From Alteromonadaceae bacterium XY-R5 (lineage in GTDB: Bacteria; Pseudomonadota; Gammaproteobacteria; Enterobacterales; Alteromonadaceae), in NCBI GenBank assembly GCA_001660395.1, contig LXWE01000001.1, positions 930,001 to 994,000 of the forward strand: 64,000 nucleotides of DNA, given 5' to 3'. Each line of letters opens with the position of its first letter. Positions within the stretch are counted from its first letter, which is position 1. The notes beneath the pieces were generated by a model. That model worked only from the letters and a program-made list of their open reading frames with translations. It was not told the origin of the DNA and did no database searches. The position numbers and the translations under genes were made by a program. Shown here in pieces: positions 1-9,916 of the stretch.

Positions 1-1
1 C

Positions 2-298
2 GTGAGAGAATATTGCGGGCATGGTATCGGTGCCAGTTTCCACGAAGAACCTCAGGTAGTGCACTATGGCAAACCAGGCACGGGGGAAGAGTTAAAAGCG
101 GGTATGTGCTTTACCATCGAGCCGATGATTAACGCTGGGAAACGGTATTCAAAATTGCTCAAAGATGAGTGGACTGTCGTCACCAAAGACCGTAGTCTAA
201 GTGCCCAATGGGAGCACACCCTGCTGGTAACAGACAATGGTGTTGAGATCCTGACCCTGCGAAGCGATGAGGACATCGACCGCATTATTAGTCATTAA
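2..298 (+). CDS. map: Methionine aminopeptidase, type I (C-terminal part)
   Basis: This is the last 98 codons of a type I methionine aminopeptidase, the cytosolic metalloenzyme that removes the initiator Met from nascent proteins. The reading frame is open at the window edge, so the GTG at base 2 is an internal codon. Visible family motifs are YCGHGIG (metal-ligand His), FTIEPM (ligand Glu) and AQWEHT (ligand Glu), followed by the usual C-terminal LLVTDNGVEILT segment. About 160 residues are missing upstream. The gene lies directly before glnD, an order common in gammaproteobacteria. Confidence 0.96.
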   Translation: MREYCGHGIGASFHEEPQVVHYGKPGTGEELKAGMCFTIEPMINAGKRYSKLLKDEWTVVTKDRSLSAQWEHTLLVTDNGVEILTLRSDEDIDRIISH

Positions 299-386
299 CA
301 TATGATGATTAATTATTAAGTGCATCAATAAGTTATTTTGCACAACTGACCGCAGTCGTGAATCATGCACACCTGCTGTACAGTGC

Positions 387-422
387 CCCGGGCAAGCGCA
401 TTACGGACGCATCCTGCCCGGG
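387..422 (+). other. Hairpin in the map-glnD intergenic region
   Basis: An 8-bp perfect inverted repeat, CCCGGGCA (387-394) and TGCCCGGG (415-422), encloses a 20-nt loop. No T-tract follows, so it is a poor intrinsic terminator. It lies 64 nt before the glnD start and could be an mRNA structure or a protein-binding site. Only the symmetry is seen; the role is unknown. Confidence 0.4.
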
Positions 423-485
423 CTCAATATTTCAGCCCAGTTCGGCTAAATTAAATGGATTCATAATCAGGCGGAGGTGTAGTCG

Positions 486-3134
486 TTGTCGTTGCAACAA
501 TTAACGGCTGAAGTTGATCGCATTTCATCAATTTCAGATACCAAGGCATTTAAACAGGTTGTTATTAAAAGCTACACTTGGTTGGCGGAAGCCTTTCACG
601 AGGTGGAAATAGAAAGCCTGGTTGAGGGACGTGCCACACTGGTAGATCACTTGCTTTGCCATGCCTGGTCATTATTAAAACTCGATCAGCAAAAGCATTT
701 AAGTCTGGTAGCCGTTGGCGGTTACGGACGCGGTCAACTTCAACCTTACTCAGATATCGATTTACTGCTGCTGAGTAAGAAACCGCTTACCGACACGCAA
801 CAGGAAGCCTTAGGTCAGTTTATTACGTTTCTTTGGGACATTGGGCTCGATATTGGTCAGTCGGTCAGGACAGTTAAGCAAACCTATCAACTTGCTAAAG
901 AAGACACAACGATTGCCACTAACCTGGTGGAATCACGTTTATTGTCTGGTTGTTCCGCCACCTTTGCCGCATTAAAGCAAAAACTATCCAGCCGCTATTA
1001 CCTGTCGAGCAAAGACTTTTTCCTGGCCAAATATAAAGAACAACAAGAGCGTCATAGCAAATTCCACAGCACTGCTTATAACCTTGAACCAAACGTTAAG
1101 GAAAATCCCGGCTGTCTGCGTGATATCCAGACCATCGGCTGGGTAGCGAAAAAGCACTTCAAAGTATTCAATGGTCAGGAGCTGATCAAACACGGCTATT
1201 TTACGGCGGATGAACACCGCGAATTACTGGAATGTCGTTCGCACCTATGGCGTATTCGCTTTAGTTTACATTTAGAGGCTGGTCGCTCAGAGAATCGTTT
1301 ATTGTTTGATTATCAGACCGGTGTTGCCAAGCGCATGGGATATGGTGAAGAAGGCAAGGATTCCGTCGAACGGATGATGAAAGACTTCTTCCGTATTGTG
1401 CGTCGGGTCAACGAACTCAATCAGATGCTGCTGCAGCGTTTCAAGCAAAATATATTGTCTGCCAAGGTGAAAAAGCAAATCCCCATTAATGTGGATTTCA
1501 ATCTGGCTGACGGCTTAATTTCTCCCCGCCACGATGATGTATTTAGTTCACCAGAAAAAATCCTGTCTTTCCTAATGGTGGTAGCTGACAACCCTGAAGT
1601 CACAGGATTGGATACCCACTGCATTCGATTATTGCGAAATGCGCGTCGTCGCTTTAGTGATCACTATTACTGCGAGCGCCATGAGTGCCGCAAATTATTT
1701 ATGCGCTTAGTGCGTCATACCACCTTTTTTGGGCTGGCGTGGGACATCATGCACAAGCACGGTATACTTCAGTCTTATCTGCCCGAGTGGGATCATATCG
1801 TCGGTATGATGCAGTTCGATTTGTTTCATGCATATACGGTAGACGAACATACCCACAGACTGATTAAGCATATTCACGCTTACACCTTAACGGACAATAA
1901 CGAATTCCCACGCTGTAAGCGGATTATGAAGAATCTCGATAAAGCCGAAATACTGTTTTTGGCAGCGATCTTTCATGATATCGCCAAAGGGCGAAACGGT
2001 GATCACTCAACCCTTGGTGCCAGAGATGTCCAACGTTTTGGCCAAACCCATCAGCTAGATGAGAAGGATAGCCAACTGATTGCCTGGCTGGTTGAAAATC
2101 ATTTGCTGATGTCAGTGGTTGCGCAGCGCCGGGATATCTATGATCCGGACGTGGTGAATGAATTTGCCAGTGCGGTGCGTTCTCATAATCACCTGAACTT
2201 GCTGTATGCGCTGACCCTGGCTGATATTCGCGCCACCAACGACAATCTGTGGAATGACTGGAAAGCTTCGTTACTGCGTGAACTGTATCTATTAACCCAA
2301 AAAGCCTTAGATAATGGTTTGGAGTGTCAGTCTGCGCTACAAGACCGCATCGAAGATAATCAGGAAAAGGCGAAAGAAATCCTGTGTAGCAACGGCTTTA
2401 ACGAAGTACTGATAAACCAGTTTTGGCAGCGCCTGTCGTCTGACTACTTCGCCCGATTCCGACCAGAGCAGATTGCCTGGCATGCCAGTGTGATTCTGTC
2501 ATCCCATCCGATGACAGACGATTTTCTGTTAGTGGATCTGAATGACACCACATCCAAGGCAGGCACTGAACTGATTGTGTACGGAAAAGACCGTTCTAAT
2601 CTATTTGCTCAGGTTGCCTCGGTACTGGATAGCCGCAATTGCTCTGTTCATGATGCGCAAATCATGAGCACTCAGGATGGCTACATTTTTGACAGCTTTG
2701 TCATTCTGGAACAGGATGGCAGCCGCATTACTTCGCCAAGCCGTCTGACCAGCCTGAAACAGGCCATTACTATCCAGCTGAATAAGCCCGGTTTCGAGCA
2801 TAAAAACCAGCGGAAAATGTCACGTCAGATGAAGCAACTGGACGTGCCAACCAAAGTGCGTTTCTATGAAAACCAATCAGATGTGACTTTGGTAGAACTA
2901 GAAGCACTTGACGCCCCCGGATTACTGGCTAAAGTGGGGCAACTTTTTGTTGAGCTTGAGCTCAACCTGCATATGGCCAAAATCGCCACCATCGGTGAAC
3001 GCGCGGAAGACTTATTTATTATCAGTAATAATCAAGGCAGCGCACTTAGTCATGACCAGCAGGTTGAACTGAAGCACAGGATTACTCAATTACTCGATCA
3101 AGTATCAAGCAACGGTGAATCATGTCTGAATTAA
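486..3134 (+). CDS. glnD: PII uridylyltransferase / uridylyl-removing enzyme GlnD
   Basis: The bifunctional nitrogen sensor uridylylates and deuridylylates the PII protein in response to glutamine. The 882-residue length matches the family (about 890 in E. coli). The nucleotidyltransferase domain carries GGYGRG (78-83) and the acidic pair D90/D92 in YSDIDLLLL. An HD hydrolase domain has [13 protein letters not shown] near residue 496. Two C-terminal ACT domains, which bind glutamine in the family, begin near residues 694 and 801. The start is a TTG codon preceded by GGAGGTG at a 6-nt spacing. The gene overlaps dapD by 13 nt, so the two are probably co-transcribed. Confidence 0.97.
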   Translation: MSLQQLTAEVDRISSISDTKAFKQVVIKSYTWLAEAFHEVEIESLVEGRATLVDHLLCHAWSLLKLDQQKHLSLVAVGGYGRGQLQPYSDIDLLLLSKKPLTDTQQEALGQFITFLWDIGLDIGQSVRTVKQTYQLAKEDTTIATNLVESRLLSGCSATFAALKQKLSSRYYLSSKDFFLAKYKEQQERHSKFHSTAYNLEPNVKENPGCLRDIQTIGWVAKKHFKVFNGQELIKHGYFTADEHRELLECRSHLWRIRFSLHLEAGRSENRLLFDYQTGVAKRMGYGEEGKDSVERMMKDFFRIVRRVNELNQMLLQRFKQNILSAKVKKQIPINVDFNLADGLISPRHDDVFSSPEKILSFLMVVADNPEVTGLDTHCIRLLRNARRRFSDHYYCERHECRKLFMRLVRHTTFFGLAWDIMHKHGILQSYLPEWDHIVGMMQFDLFHAYTVDEHTHRLIKHIHAYTLTDNNEFPRCKRIMKNLDKAEILFLAAIFHDIAKGRNGDHSTLGARDVQRFGQTHQLDEKDSQLIAWLVENHLLMSVVAQRRDIYDPDVVNEFASAVRSHNHLNLLYALTLADIRATNDNLWNDWKASLLRELYLLTQKALDNGLECQSALQDRIEDNQEKAKEILCSNGFNEVLINQFWQRLSSDYFARFRPEQIAWHASVILSSHPMTDDFLLVDLNDTTSKAGTELIVYGKDRSNLFAQVASVLDSRNCSVHDAQIMSTQDGYIFDSFVILEQDGSRITSPSRLTSLKQAITIQLNKPGFEHKNQRKMSRQMKQLDVPTKVRFYENQSDVTLVELEALDAPGLLAKVGQLFVELELNLHMAKIATIGERAEDLFIISNNQGSALSHDQQVELKHRITQLLDQVSSNGESCLN

Positions 3135-3946
3135 AAACTATTATCGAAACTGCGTTTGAAAACAGAGACTCCATTAGTCCTGACACAGCGTCTCCTGAAA
3201 TCAAAAACGCGGTACTGGAAGCCATCGCTAAATTAAATAGCGGTGAAGCCCGTGTTGCCGAGAAAATTTCTGGTGAGTGGGTTGTTCATCAGTGGCTGAA
3301 GAAAGCCGTACTGCTGTATTTCCGTCTGCATAACAATGCCATTATTGACGGTGCAGAAAGTCAATACTTCGATAAAGTGCCGTTGAAATATACTGATTAC
3401 ACCGAAGCACAATTCCAGGCTGAAGGTGCTCGTATCGTACCTCCAGCAGCCGTGCGTACCGGTAGCTACATCGGTAAAAACGTGGTGGTTATGCCGTCTT
3501 ACGTCAACATTGGTGCTTACGTTGACGAAGGCACCATGGTTGATACCTGGGCAACGGTAGGTTCATGCGCGCAAATCGGTAAGAACGTGCATTTGTCTGG
3601 CGGTGTAGGCATTGGTGGCGTACTTGAGCCACTGCAAGCCAACCCAACTATCATTGAAGATAACTGCTTCATCGGCGCCCGTTCTGAAATCGTAGAAGGC
3701 GTAATTGTTGAAGAAGGGTCTGTTATTTCAATGGGCGTTTATATCGGTCAAAGTACCCGTATTTACGATCGTGAAACAGGCGAAGTACACTATGGCCGCG
3801 TACCTGCAGGTTCGGTTGTTGTATCTGGTACCCTGCCCAGTGCAGACGGTAAATACAATCTGTATGCAGCTATCATAGTGAAAAAAGTAGACGCCAAAAC
3901 CCGTGCTAAAGTCGGCATCAACGCCCTGCTGCGCGGCGCAGAATAA
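3122..3946 (+). CDS. dapD: Tetrahydrodipicolinate N-succinyltransferase
   Basis: This enzyme transfers succinyl from succinyl-CoA to tetrahydrodipicolinate in the succinylase branch of lysine and meso-diaminopimelate synthesis (cytosolic trimer). The 274-residue length matches the family. The middle of the protein shows hexapeptide-repeat left-handed beta-helix character ([34 protein letters not shown]), followed by the conserved [21 protein letters not shown] stretch, of which positions 182-200 are typical of DapD. The ATG lies inside the end of glnD with a 13-nt overlap. A strong terminator follows. Confidence 0.97.
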   Translation: MSELKTIIETAFENRDSISPDTASPEIKNAVLEAIAKLNSGEARVAEKISGEWVVHQWLKKAVLLYFRLHNNAIIDGAESQYFDKVPLKYTDYTEAQFQAEGARIVPPAAVRTGSYIGKNVVVMPSYVNIGAYVDEGTMVDTWATVGSCAQIGKNVHLSGGVGIGGVLEPLQANPTIIEDNCFIGARSEIVEGVIVEEGSVISMGVYIGQSTRIYDRETGEVHYGRVPAGSVVVSGTLPSADGKYNLYAAIIVKKVDAKTRAKVGINALLRGAE

Positions 3947-3964
3947 GAATATTCTCTTAGATAC

Positions 3965-3998
3965 AAAAAAGCCCTGAGCATTGCTCAGGGCTTTTTTT
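3965..3998. terminator. Bidirectional intrinsic terminator between dapD and the SapC-family gene
   Basis: A 9-bp stem (3971-3979 with 3983-3991) is flanked by six A on the left and seven T on the right. It can stop the dapD transcript on the plus strand and the convergent SapC-family transcript on the minus strand. Confidence 0.9.
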
Positions 3999-4014
3999 AT
4001 GCCTTTAAACGGGC

Positions 4015-4785
4015 TTATTCGGCAGTCGCAGCTTCTGGTGCTTCTGCTTTTTCTTCGTCAACACGCAATTGCATGGCACGAATTGGCGCATCTGTATTAG
4101 TAGACAATTGCACCAGACGGTTTAGCTGACCCAGAGACAACAACATTGCATAGATACCGCCCAGGAAACCTGCTTTTTGCAGTTCCAGCACTGTCGCATC
4201 ATCCAGCTCGTTCAAACGTTTTTCATTGATGCTCAGCATGCCTTTAACATTACGTTGCTGGCCGCTTGCATAGGTAACTGTCAATTGGATTGGATCCAGC
4301 AGGTTCAGCTCAGTGATTTTTTTGATAAAACGCTGAGTCGCCATTTCACTGTTGGTCAGATCAGTCAGCAAACGCTGACGGTTTTCCAGGAACGGACTTG
4401 CAGTACCTTCCTCAGTGAACAGAGGCTCACCATCTTCGCCCAGTAATTCACTGTTTTCATCCAGGAACACTCCCAGTTTGTCGCCGTCAGGGCGCACGTC
4501 AAACGGGTAACGTTGGATATTCAGAGGCACAGCATGACCTTGCCACTTACCATCATGGTGGAACAGGTTTTTACCTGGCTCTACACCTAAAATAGCAACG
4601 CTGTGAACCTGATCGCCGTCTGGGGCTTTGATAAATACCAGCGGCATACAGCTAGCAAGTTGTGGATATTCACGGAAAGATGCGGCTGCCAGATGAGTAT
4701 CTTTGGCGAATTCGAAGTTATGACGAACTTGAACTTTGATATCTTTATGTTTTTCTTTATCTAATGGAATGTAGTTAATGCTCAT
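4015..4785 (-). CDS. SapC-family protein
   Basis: This 256-residue protein resembles the SapC family, named after a Campylobacter surface-layer-associated gene and common in Alteromonadales. Supporting features are the N-terminal PQLASCMPLVFIKAPDG block, the FDVRPDGDKLGVFLDENSELL segment and a charged low-complexity tail (DEEKAEAPEAATAE). There is no signal peptide or membrane segment, so it looks cytosolic. In marine bacteria such genes often neighbour TonB receptor or carbohydrate loci, but this one stands alone between convergent and same-strand neighbours. The ATG is preceded by AGAAGAG. The biochemical role of the family is not established. Confidence 0.75.
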   Translation of the reverse strand: MSINYIPLDKEKHKDIKVQVRHNFEFAKDTHLAAASFREYPQLASCMPLVFIKAPDGDQVHSVAILGVEPGKNLFHHDGKWQGHAVPLNIQRYPFDVRPDGDKLGVFLDENSELLGEDGEPLFTEEGTASPFLENRQRLLTDLTNSEMATQRFIKKITELNLLDPIQLTVTYASGQQRNVKGMLSINEKRLNELDDATVLELQKAGFLGGIYAMLLSLGQLNRLVQLSTNTDAPIRAMQLRVDEEKAEAPEAATAE

Positions 4786-4961
4786 TTGCTCTTCTCTTAT
4801 TCAACATCCCCGCACTACCTGTAGCAGGGTTGCCGTCAGTATTCATTATTTGCGTATAGATGTCACGCGAACACTGGCGGCATTTTGTCCAGTTGGTTAA
4901 GTCTAATCAACAAATGTGACAAGAAAAGGAAACAAAAGTGCAAAATTTATAATGCGACCAA

Positions 4962-6101
4962 CTAACTACCATATAACTCAATTTCATCAATCATCATGTG
5001 ATTAGTTTTGTCTGATTCATATAATTCTAATTCCATCATAACTTCCGACGTTCTGATTGGAACAATACTCAAGCGCTGCCATCCCCACTTCTTTTCAAAT
5101 TGGTAAGATTGAGAGCTCCCATCAGAAAAATAGAAATTAACACTCTTTATCGGCTGTGTTCCCGCATCTTCAGATACTGAAAAATTTACTTTGGCTAATT
5201 CAATTTCATCATCGAATACCAATTTAATAGTCTGCCCTTTCACTTTCTTATATTGTGAAATCCACTTTGTACCCAAATTTCCATCGACAAGATTGTTAGA
5301 TGTCCATCGGCTTGAGTTCACAGTGTGATAAGAACTTACGTTATGCTCCTTAATTTTGAGCTTAGATAGCTTACCTTGAGGACTCGCTTTTGATGCACCA
5401 TTGGGTTCGGGCACTGAATTTTTTGCACTTGTTAACCGCGTTTTTAACTCTTCATTCTGCCTTTCCAACTGCCCGACTTTGGCCGTCAATAATGCATTTT
5501 GCTTACGCATAGTTTCATCAACAGCGACGTTTACCTGAGTCGCCTTCGGCCCTGCCAACTGTTGTTTTAAGCTCAGGTTTTCCGCTTTAAGACTGGCTAT
5601 CTGGCTCAGATATTTATTGTCGTCATCGGTCTGATTACTAAGAAATGCCGGTTTAATCTGATTATCTGACGTCTTTTGCTTTTTAAGTTCCTCATTTTCC
5701 AGCATCAATCCCTTGTTCTGACCTGACAGCAAGGCATATCTCTTTTCAAGATCCTGATGTTGCTGAGTAAGTGAGGAAAGCCCTTTGCTGCATTCGCCTT
5801 CAGCATTATTGCTGGCCTGTGTGTTTTGCAGTAGCTGAATCGCTTTATCCCGGTCGGCTAAAGAGGTTTCAAGCGCATCCTGCTTATCTTTCATCTCTTT
5901 TAAAGCTTGGGTGGCCTTTGCGATCAACTCGTTTTTGCGGGCAATCTGCACATTGCAGGATCCAGTTTCACGATCCAGCTCAGCAAAGGCCTTATCTACC
6001 TCGGCCTGAGATTGTGCATACACGTTTTGGCCAAACAATGATGTTAAAGTGAGAATGCCAAGAGCGGCAAATCGGCGGGGCAGATATGAAAAAGTGTCCA
6101 T
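4962..6101 (-). CDS. Exported coiled-coil protein with discoidin-like (F5/8 C-type) C-terminus
   Basis: The 379-residue protein starts with a signal peptide (MDTFSYLPRRFAALGILTLT... ending VYAQ). A long helical region of about 220 residues rich in Glu, Lys, Leu and Gln follows and is predicted to form coiled coils. The last 130 residues resemble a galactose-binding/discoidin sandwich: SRWTSNNLVDGNLGTKWIS, FDDEIELAKVNFSVSE and a WGWQRLSI strand. It probably sits in the periplasm or at the cell surface and binds glycans or other ligands. I chose the ATG at 6101 because GGAGAC lies 8 nt upstream and the signal peptide starts there; the open frame extends 44 codons further without such support. 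Confidence 0.65.
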   Translation of the reverse strand: MDTFSYLPRRFAALGILTLTSLFGQNVYAQSQAEVDKAFAELDRETGSCNVQIARKNELIAKATQALKEMKDKQDALETSLADRDKAIQLLQNTQASNNAEGECSKGLSSLTQQHQDLEKRYALLSGQNKGLMLENEELKKQKTSDNQIKPAFLSNQTDDDNKYLSQIASLKAENLSLKQQLAGPKATQVNVAVDETMRKQNALLTAKVGQLERQNEELKTRLTSAKNSVPEPNGASKASPQGKLSKLKIKEHNVSSYHTVNSSRWTSNNLVDGNLGTKWISQYKKVKGQTIKLVFDDEIELAKVNFSVSEDAGTQPIKSVNFYFSDGSSQSYQFEKKWGWQRLSIVPIRTSEVMMELELYESDKTNHMMIDEIELYGS

Positions 6102-6219
6102 ACAGATGGTCTCCGTTAAATATGACGATTCGGCAAGACCACAATTTACAACCAGGCTAATCCTTTGCCTTTCACTCAGAATGTAAAAGGTTATTACATC
6201 CGAATCAACTATAGTTTGC

Positions 6220-7824
6220 TCATTCCAAAGCACCTACCACTTCGCTAAATAAAATCGTTTCGCAACGCAGAATATCAGGATGCTGGACGAGGTCTTCCGC
6301 TCTAAACATAAGTGCAAGTTGCGTGCGACGACGCAATACATCCTCAACGCAAGTGACCATCTCCTGATCACGCATAAAGGCGACTTCGGCCACCAGTAGC
6401 TGCAAGTCAAATAAGGTTTCCAGCTCCTGATTCTCTTTCAGATACAAGAGCACATCCTGCGCTTTAGGACCATAACGTTGCCACAATGTCTCGACCCAGC
6501 TGTGCTGAGGAGTATGGCAAGGTAACGCATCCAGCCCGAAACGGCGGCATTGATGACGAAAATGCTCATAAATTGCCTCCAAATTATGTGGAGCAATCCA
6601 TTGTTCATCGGCGAGAAAATAATGCTGTTGTTTGGCTTTCAAAAATCCACACACCTGAGAGGTCAAATCTTCCGCCACCGTCAAACAGTCGCTAAGCTTG
6701 CCTCCCATTATGGTAAAGGCGCCTTTATCGGGTTCAGAATGAATAAGGTGCTTGCGAGACAGATTAAACCAATCCTGATTTTCATCCCCTTGTGCAGCCT
6801 CTCGCACTAACGGCCGCACCGCAACTCGTTCAGCGATAATATCCTTTGGCTTCATCGGTTCAGGCAAAACAAAAAATCGGTTTATCTGCTGTAAAATAAA
6901 CTGTCTGTCTCTTTCTGTGACGTTTACCTGAGGCTCATCCTCCCGCGTATCCGTGGTGCCCACGCAACAATACTTACCGAAGGGGATCACATAAAACAGA
7001 CGGGCATCCTCCGCCAAAAAAGCCACCACATCGTCCAGTGCCAAAAACTTTGGCAGGATTAAATGTACACCTTTGGATAGCAGGAGTTGATTTGGGTTGG
7101 TCAGCTCCAGGCACTGACTTACCGAATCGCTCCAACCACCAGTCGCATTTATAATCAGCTGGCATTGCACCCTGCGCGGTGGTGCATTCGAATCACGATG
7201 ATTAGCCAGTGTTAATCGCCACCCCTCGTTCAGATATTCTCCTGCAACCACTTCGGTATAGTTGCACAGTTGTGCTCCCTGCTCTTTCGCCCGGTGCAAA
7301 AATTGCCAGACAAAGCGGCTATCGCCCTGAGGAAGAAAGGCATCAAAATAGCGGATCGCTGAATATCCACGCAGCGGACCAATATGAGAAAAATGCTTTT
7401 TCAGCCAGGCAAAGGGTAATTTGCCCGGTGGACGGGTCTCACCTCGGCCAAACACCCAATACAGCCATGCCCCAAGCCAAACCTGCCAGGCCGGAGGCGA
7501 AGCTCGTTGGCCCAGAAGCAAATCAAAGGCGATCGGCTTTACTGCATAACCAAGGCGGTGTAACAAACGATTACGGCTATGGCAAAGCTGTGTAACTAAT
7601 CGCCACTCTCGCTGCTGCAGATATTTAATGCCTCCCCAAATAAACATTGAGGAATTACCGCTGGCTTGACTGGCAAAGTCGGCCTTATCGCATACCAGGA
7701 CCCTAAGACCGGCATGCGATAACGCGGCTGCACTGGCCGCGCCATTAATGCCACCGCCAATGACGACAACATCAAACGACTGATTCTCTGACTCCGGACC
7801 CATGTCATGGGGTGGCAGCATCAT
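6220..7824 (-). CDS. GlpD-like FAD-dependent oxidoreductase
   Basis: The protein is related to aerobic glycerol-3-phosphate dehydrogenase, which feeds electrons from glycerol-3-phosphate to the quinone pool at the inner membrane. It has the N-terminal dinucleotide-binding motif VVVIGGGINGAASAA and a GNSSMFIWGGIKYLQQREWRL block matching the SSKLIHGGLRYL region of GlpD, with Trp where GlpD has His. The C-terminal half contains VGTTDTREDEP and GAFTIMGGKLSDC, both GlpD-like. At 534 residues it is slightly longer than GlpD (about 500). No glycerol kinase or facilitator is adjacent, so the substrate is uncertain. The start is placed at the tandem ATGATG (7824/7821) because AGGG precedes it; ATG 7803 is an alternative. 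Confidence 0.75.
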   Translation of the reverse strand: MMLPPHDMGPESENQSFDVVVIGGGINGAASAAALSHAGLRVLVCDKADFASQASGNSSMFIWGGIKYLQQREWRLVTQLCHSRNRLLHRLGYAVKPIAFDLLLGQRASPPAWQVWLGAWLYWVFGRGETRPPGKLPFAWLKKHFSHIGPLRGYSAIRYFDAFLPQGDSRFVWQFLHRAKEQGAQLCNYTEVVAGEYLNEGWRLTLANHRDSNAPPRRVQCQLIINATGGWSDSVSQCLELTNPNQLLLSKGVHLILPKFLALDDVVAFLAEDARLFYVIPFGKYCCVGTTDTREDEPQVNVTERDRQFILQQINRFFVLPEPMKPKDIIAERVAVRPLVREAAQGDENQDWFNLSRKHLIHSEPDKGAFTIMGGKLSDCLTVAEDLTSQVCGFLKAKQQHYFLADEQWIAPHNLEAIYEHFRHQCRRFGLDALPCHTPQHSWVETLWQRYGPKAQDVLLYLKENQELETLFDLQLLVAEVAFMRDQEMVTCVEDVLRRRTQLALMFRAEDLVQHPDILRCETILFSEVVGALE

Positions 7825-8036
7825 CACAATCCCTAACAAAAGCCAAAAAGGATGGTTTAAGTATTGGCACAAATTCCGGCTGTTGCGAAATGACAACAGC
7901 AGGATGTTGCACCCTTACCCCAAGCAAGGTAACTTTATTCTAATTCGCTGGTTTGCCTATGAATTCGAAGAATACTTCTGCTCATCTCAAACTTATCACC
8001 AGGCGAAAAATCAGCACCACTCAAAGGAGAATAAAA

Positions 8037-9236
8037 ATGAAAACATGGGGAACTCTTTCTACAGTCGCAATGGCCGTTGCCATGGCCAGTTCCTGCGCAC
8101 TGGCAGACGTATCAGAACAGGCTCGCGAAATTGCCAAAAAATACATCCTGGTCGATACCCATATCGATGTCCCTTACCGAGTGGAAGAAAAGTGGGTAGA
8201 TGTTACCAAAGCAACGAAAGACGGCGACTTCGATTATCCACGCGCCGTAGCTGGCGGTCTGAATGCCCCTTTTATGTCGGTTTATGTGCCAGCGTCTCTG
8301 GATGACTCGCCTAAGTCAACCGCGCTTGCCGACAGACTGATTGATTCAGTTGAAGCCATCGTAGGCCGTGCGCCAGATAAGTTTGCTATTGCCACCAGCC
8401 CAGCACAGGTAAAAGAAAATTTTGCCAAAGGCCTGATTTCACTGCCAATGGGCATGGAAAATGGCTCACCTATTCAGGGTGATTTAAACAACCTTAAACA
8501 TTTCTATGAACGTGGTATTCGCTACATCACCCTGGCCCATTCTCTAAGCAACCACATTGCAGATTCGTCTTACGATTTACGACGTAAATGGAAAGGCTTA
8601 AGCCCATTCGGTAAAAAACTGATCACTGAAATGAATAACCTGGGCGTTATGGTAGATATCTCCCACGTATCTGACGATGCCTTTTATCAGGCGCTGGAAA
8701 TCAGCAAGGTTCCTGTCATTGCCTCTCACTCTTCACTACGCGCCTTTACGCCCGGGTTTGAACGTAATATGTCAGACGACATGCTCAAAGCGCTGGGTGA
8801 AAATGGCGGTATTATTCAAATCAACTTTGGCTCAGCCTTTGTTAGCGGCATGGCAAATAACTGGGGAACCAAGCTGAAAGAGAAAGGCAAAGATATCACC
8901 GAGAAATTTGGCAAAGACAGTAAGGAAGCAGAGAAATTCGAACAGGATTATAAAAAAGCCAATCCTTATCCTTTTGCTGACCTGAAAATAGTACTCGATC
9001 ATATCGACCACGTTGTGCAACTCATCGGCATTGACCATGTTGGTATCGGTTCAGATTTCGACGGTGTCGGCGACTCCCTGCCAATTGGCTTAAAAGACGT
9101 ATCTGAATATCCTAATCTGGTTCAGGGCCTGCTGGATCGCGGTTATTCTGAGCAAGACATTGCCAAAATACTGGGTGGCAACATCTTACGTATTTGGCAG
9201 CAAATTGAAGATTATGCAAGCGCCCAGAAAGCCTAA
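8037..9236 (+). CDS. Exported membrane dipeptidase (peptidase family M19)
   Basis: A 399-residue zinc dipeptidase of the renal dipeptidase family, which cleaves dipeptides and in some members D-amino-acid or beta-lactam substrates. A signal peptide (MKTWGTLSTVAMAVAMASSCALA) directs it to the periplasm. Family metal-site motifs are visible: DTHIDVPYR, GMENGSPIQGDL, VDISHVSDDAF, IASHSSLRAFTP and the diagnostic HVGIGSDFDGVGD. The ATG has AAAGGAGA 6 nt upstream. It is divergent from the GlpD-like gene and ends before a bidirectional terminator. Confidence 0.92.
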   Translation: MKTWGTLSTVAMAVAMASSCALADVSEQAREIAKKYILVDTHIDVPYRVEEKWVDVTKATKDGDFDYPRAVAGGLNAPFMSVYVPASLDDSPKSTALADRLIDSVEAIVGRAPDKFAIATSPAQVKENFAKGLISLPMGMENGSPIQGDLNNLKHFYERGIRYITLAHSLSNHIADSSYDLRRKWKGLSPFGKKLITEMNNLGVMVDISHVSDDAFYQALEISKVPVIASHSSLRAFTPGFERNMSDDMLKALGENGGIIQINFGSAFVSGMANNWGTKLKEKGKDITEKFGKDSKEAEKFEQDYKKANPYPFADLKIVLDHIDHVVQLIGIDHVGIGSDFDGVGDSLPIGLKDVSEYPNLVQGLLDRGYSEQDIAKILGGNILRIWQQIEDYASAQKA

Positions 9237-9292
9237 CCAGGGTAATTCTGCGGCGATGGGTTAACTGCCTATTGCCTGCGCTGATAATGCTC

Positions 9293-9318
9293 AAAAACGC
9301 CGCCAATGCGGCGTTTTT
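9293..9318. terminator. Bidirectional intrinsic terminator
   Basis: AAAAACGCCGC (9293-9303) and GCGGCGTTTTT (9308-9318) form an 11-bp stem with a CAAT loop. It lies between the convergent dipeptidase and exonuclease genes and can serve both. Confidence 0.9.
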
Positions 9319-9321
9319 AAT

Positions 9322-9834
9322 TTAAGAGGATTTACTGATAATCGCTGGGTTAGCCAGCATCTGGCGGGTAGCAATGAAGGTATTTTGAATCAACTCAGCA
9401 TCAACACTGGCGCGATGGCGTTTACGCGCAGACACTTTACTTAAACGCTGTTTGGTATCACGCCATTGCTCCATTTGCCCTTCTGATAAAATCATTTCCA
9501 GCGGACTGATTCTGAATGTCATATCCATTCTGGCACCATGAAACAGACGAATTAACCAAGGCTGATCCACAACCCAACCATCCGAATAAATGGTTTTACC
9601 CGTCAACATTTGATTCAATTCGGTGCAAACCTGTTGTGCCGGGACCCCATTTTGAAGCAGCAACCGTCGGCTAATCCCATGTAATCCCTCGGCTTCTTCA
9701 CTCCAGTGTGTCCATTCAGGCAAAGGTTTAATCAAACGGCAGTAGCGCTTACGCTCTTCCGTTACCAGGCCGATTTCGATGGGATAACTGTGTGCGCCAA
9801 AACCACTGGCTTCGATATCGATTATATTTGGCAA
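9322..9834 (-). CDS. DEDD-family 3'-5' exonuclease domain protein
   Basis: A 170-residue single-domain protein of the DnaQ-like exonuclease fold. Exo I is seen as IIDIEASGFG with the paired acidic residues, and the C-terminal Exo III-like motif is HRASVDAELI. The middle SDGWVVDQPWL segment fits Exo II. Its substrate (DNA or RNA) cannot be told from sequence. The most natural start is TTG at 9834, giving MPNIIDIEASGFG. It has no clear ribosome binding site of its own, and a 23-codon ORF ends 10 nt upstream, which suggests coupled translation. Confidence 0.75.
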   Translation of the reverse strand: MPNIIDIEASGFGAHSYPIEIGLVTEERKRYCRLIKPLPEWTHWSEEAEGLHGISRRLLLQNGVPAQQVCTELNQMLTGKTIYSDGWVVDQPWLIRLFHGARMDMTFRISPLEMILSEGQMEQWRDTKQRLSKVSARKRHRASVDAELIQNTFIATRQMLANPAIISKSS

Positions 9835-9844
9835 TGATTGAGAA

Positions 9845-9916
9845 TTAATGACGTGATCTCCGCTCGGTAATAGCCATAACGTCTAATACCGCTGCTGCTA
9901 AGGCAGATAATTGCAT
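9845..9916 (-). CDS. Short leader ORF (23 aa) upstream of the exonuclease gene
   Basis: An ATG at 9916 with a perfect AAGGAG at 9925-9930 (8-nt spacing) opens a 23-codon frame: MQLSALAAAVLDVMAITERR followed by SRH and TAA. The stop lies 10 nt before the TTG start of the exonuclease, which itself lacks a good Shine-Dalgarno sequence. It may encode a small protein or act as a coupling leader. The assignment rests on the ribosome binding site and spacing only. Confidence 0.45.
   Translation of the reverse strand: MQLSALAAAVLDVMAITERRSRH

Noticed and set aside
7209-7595. 128-codon ORF antisense to the GlpD-like gene
   Set aside because: It lies wholly within a gene with clear family motifs; the translated sequence is low-complexity and shows no domain.
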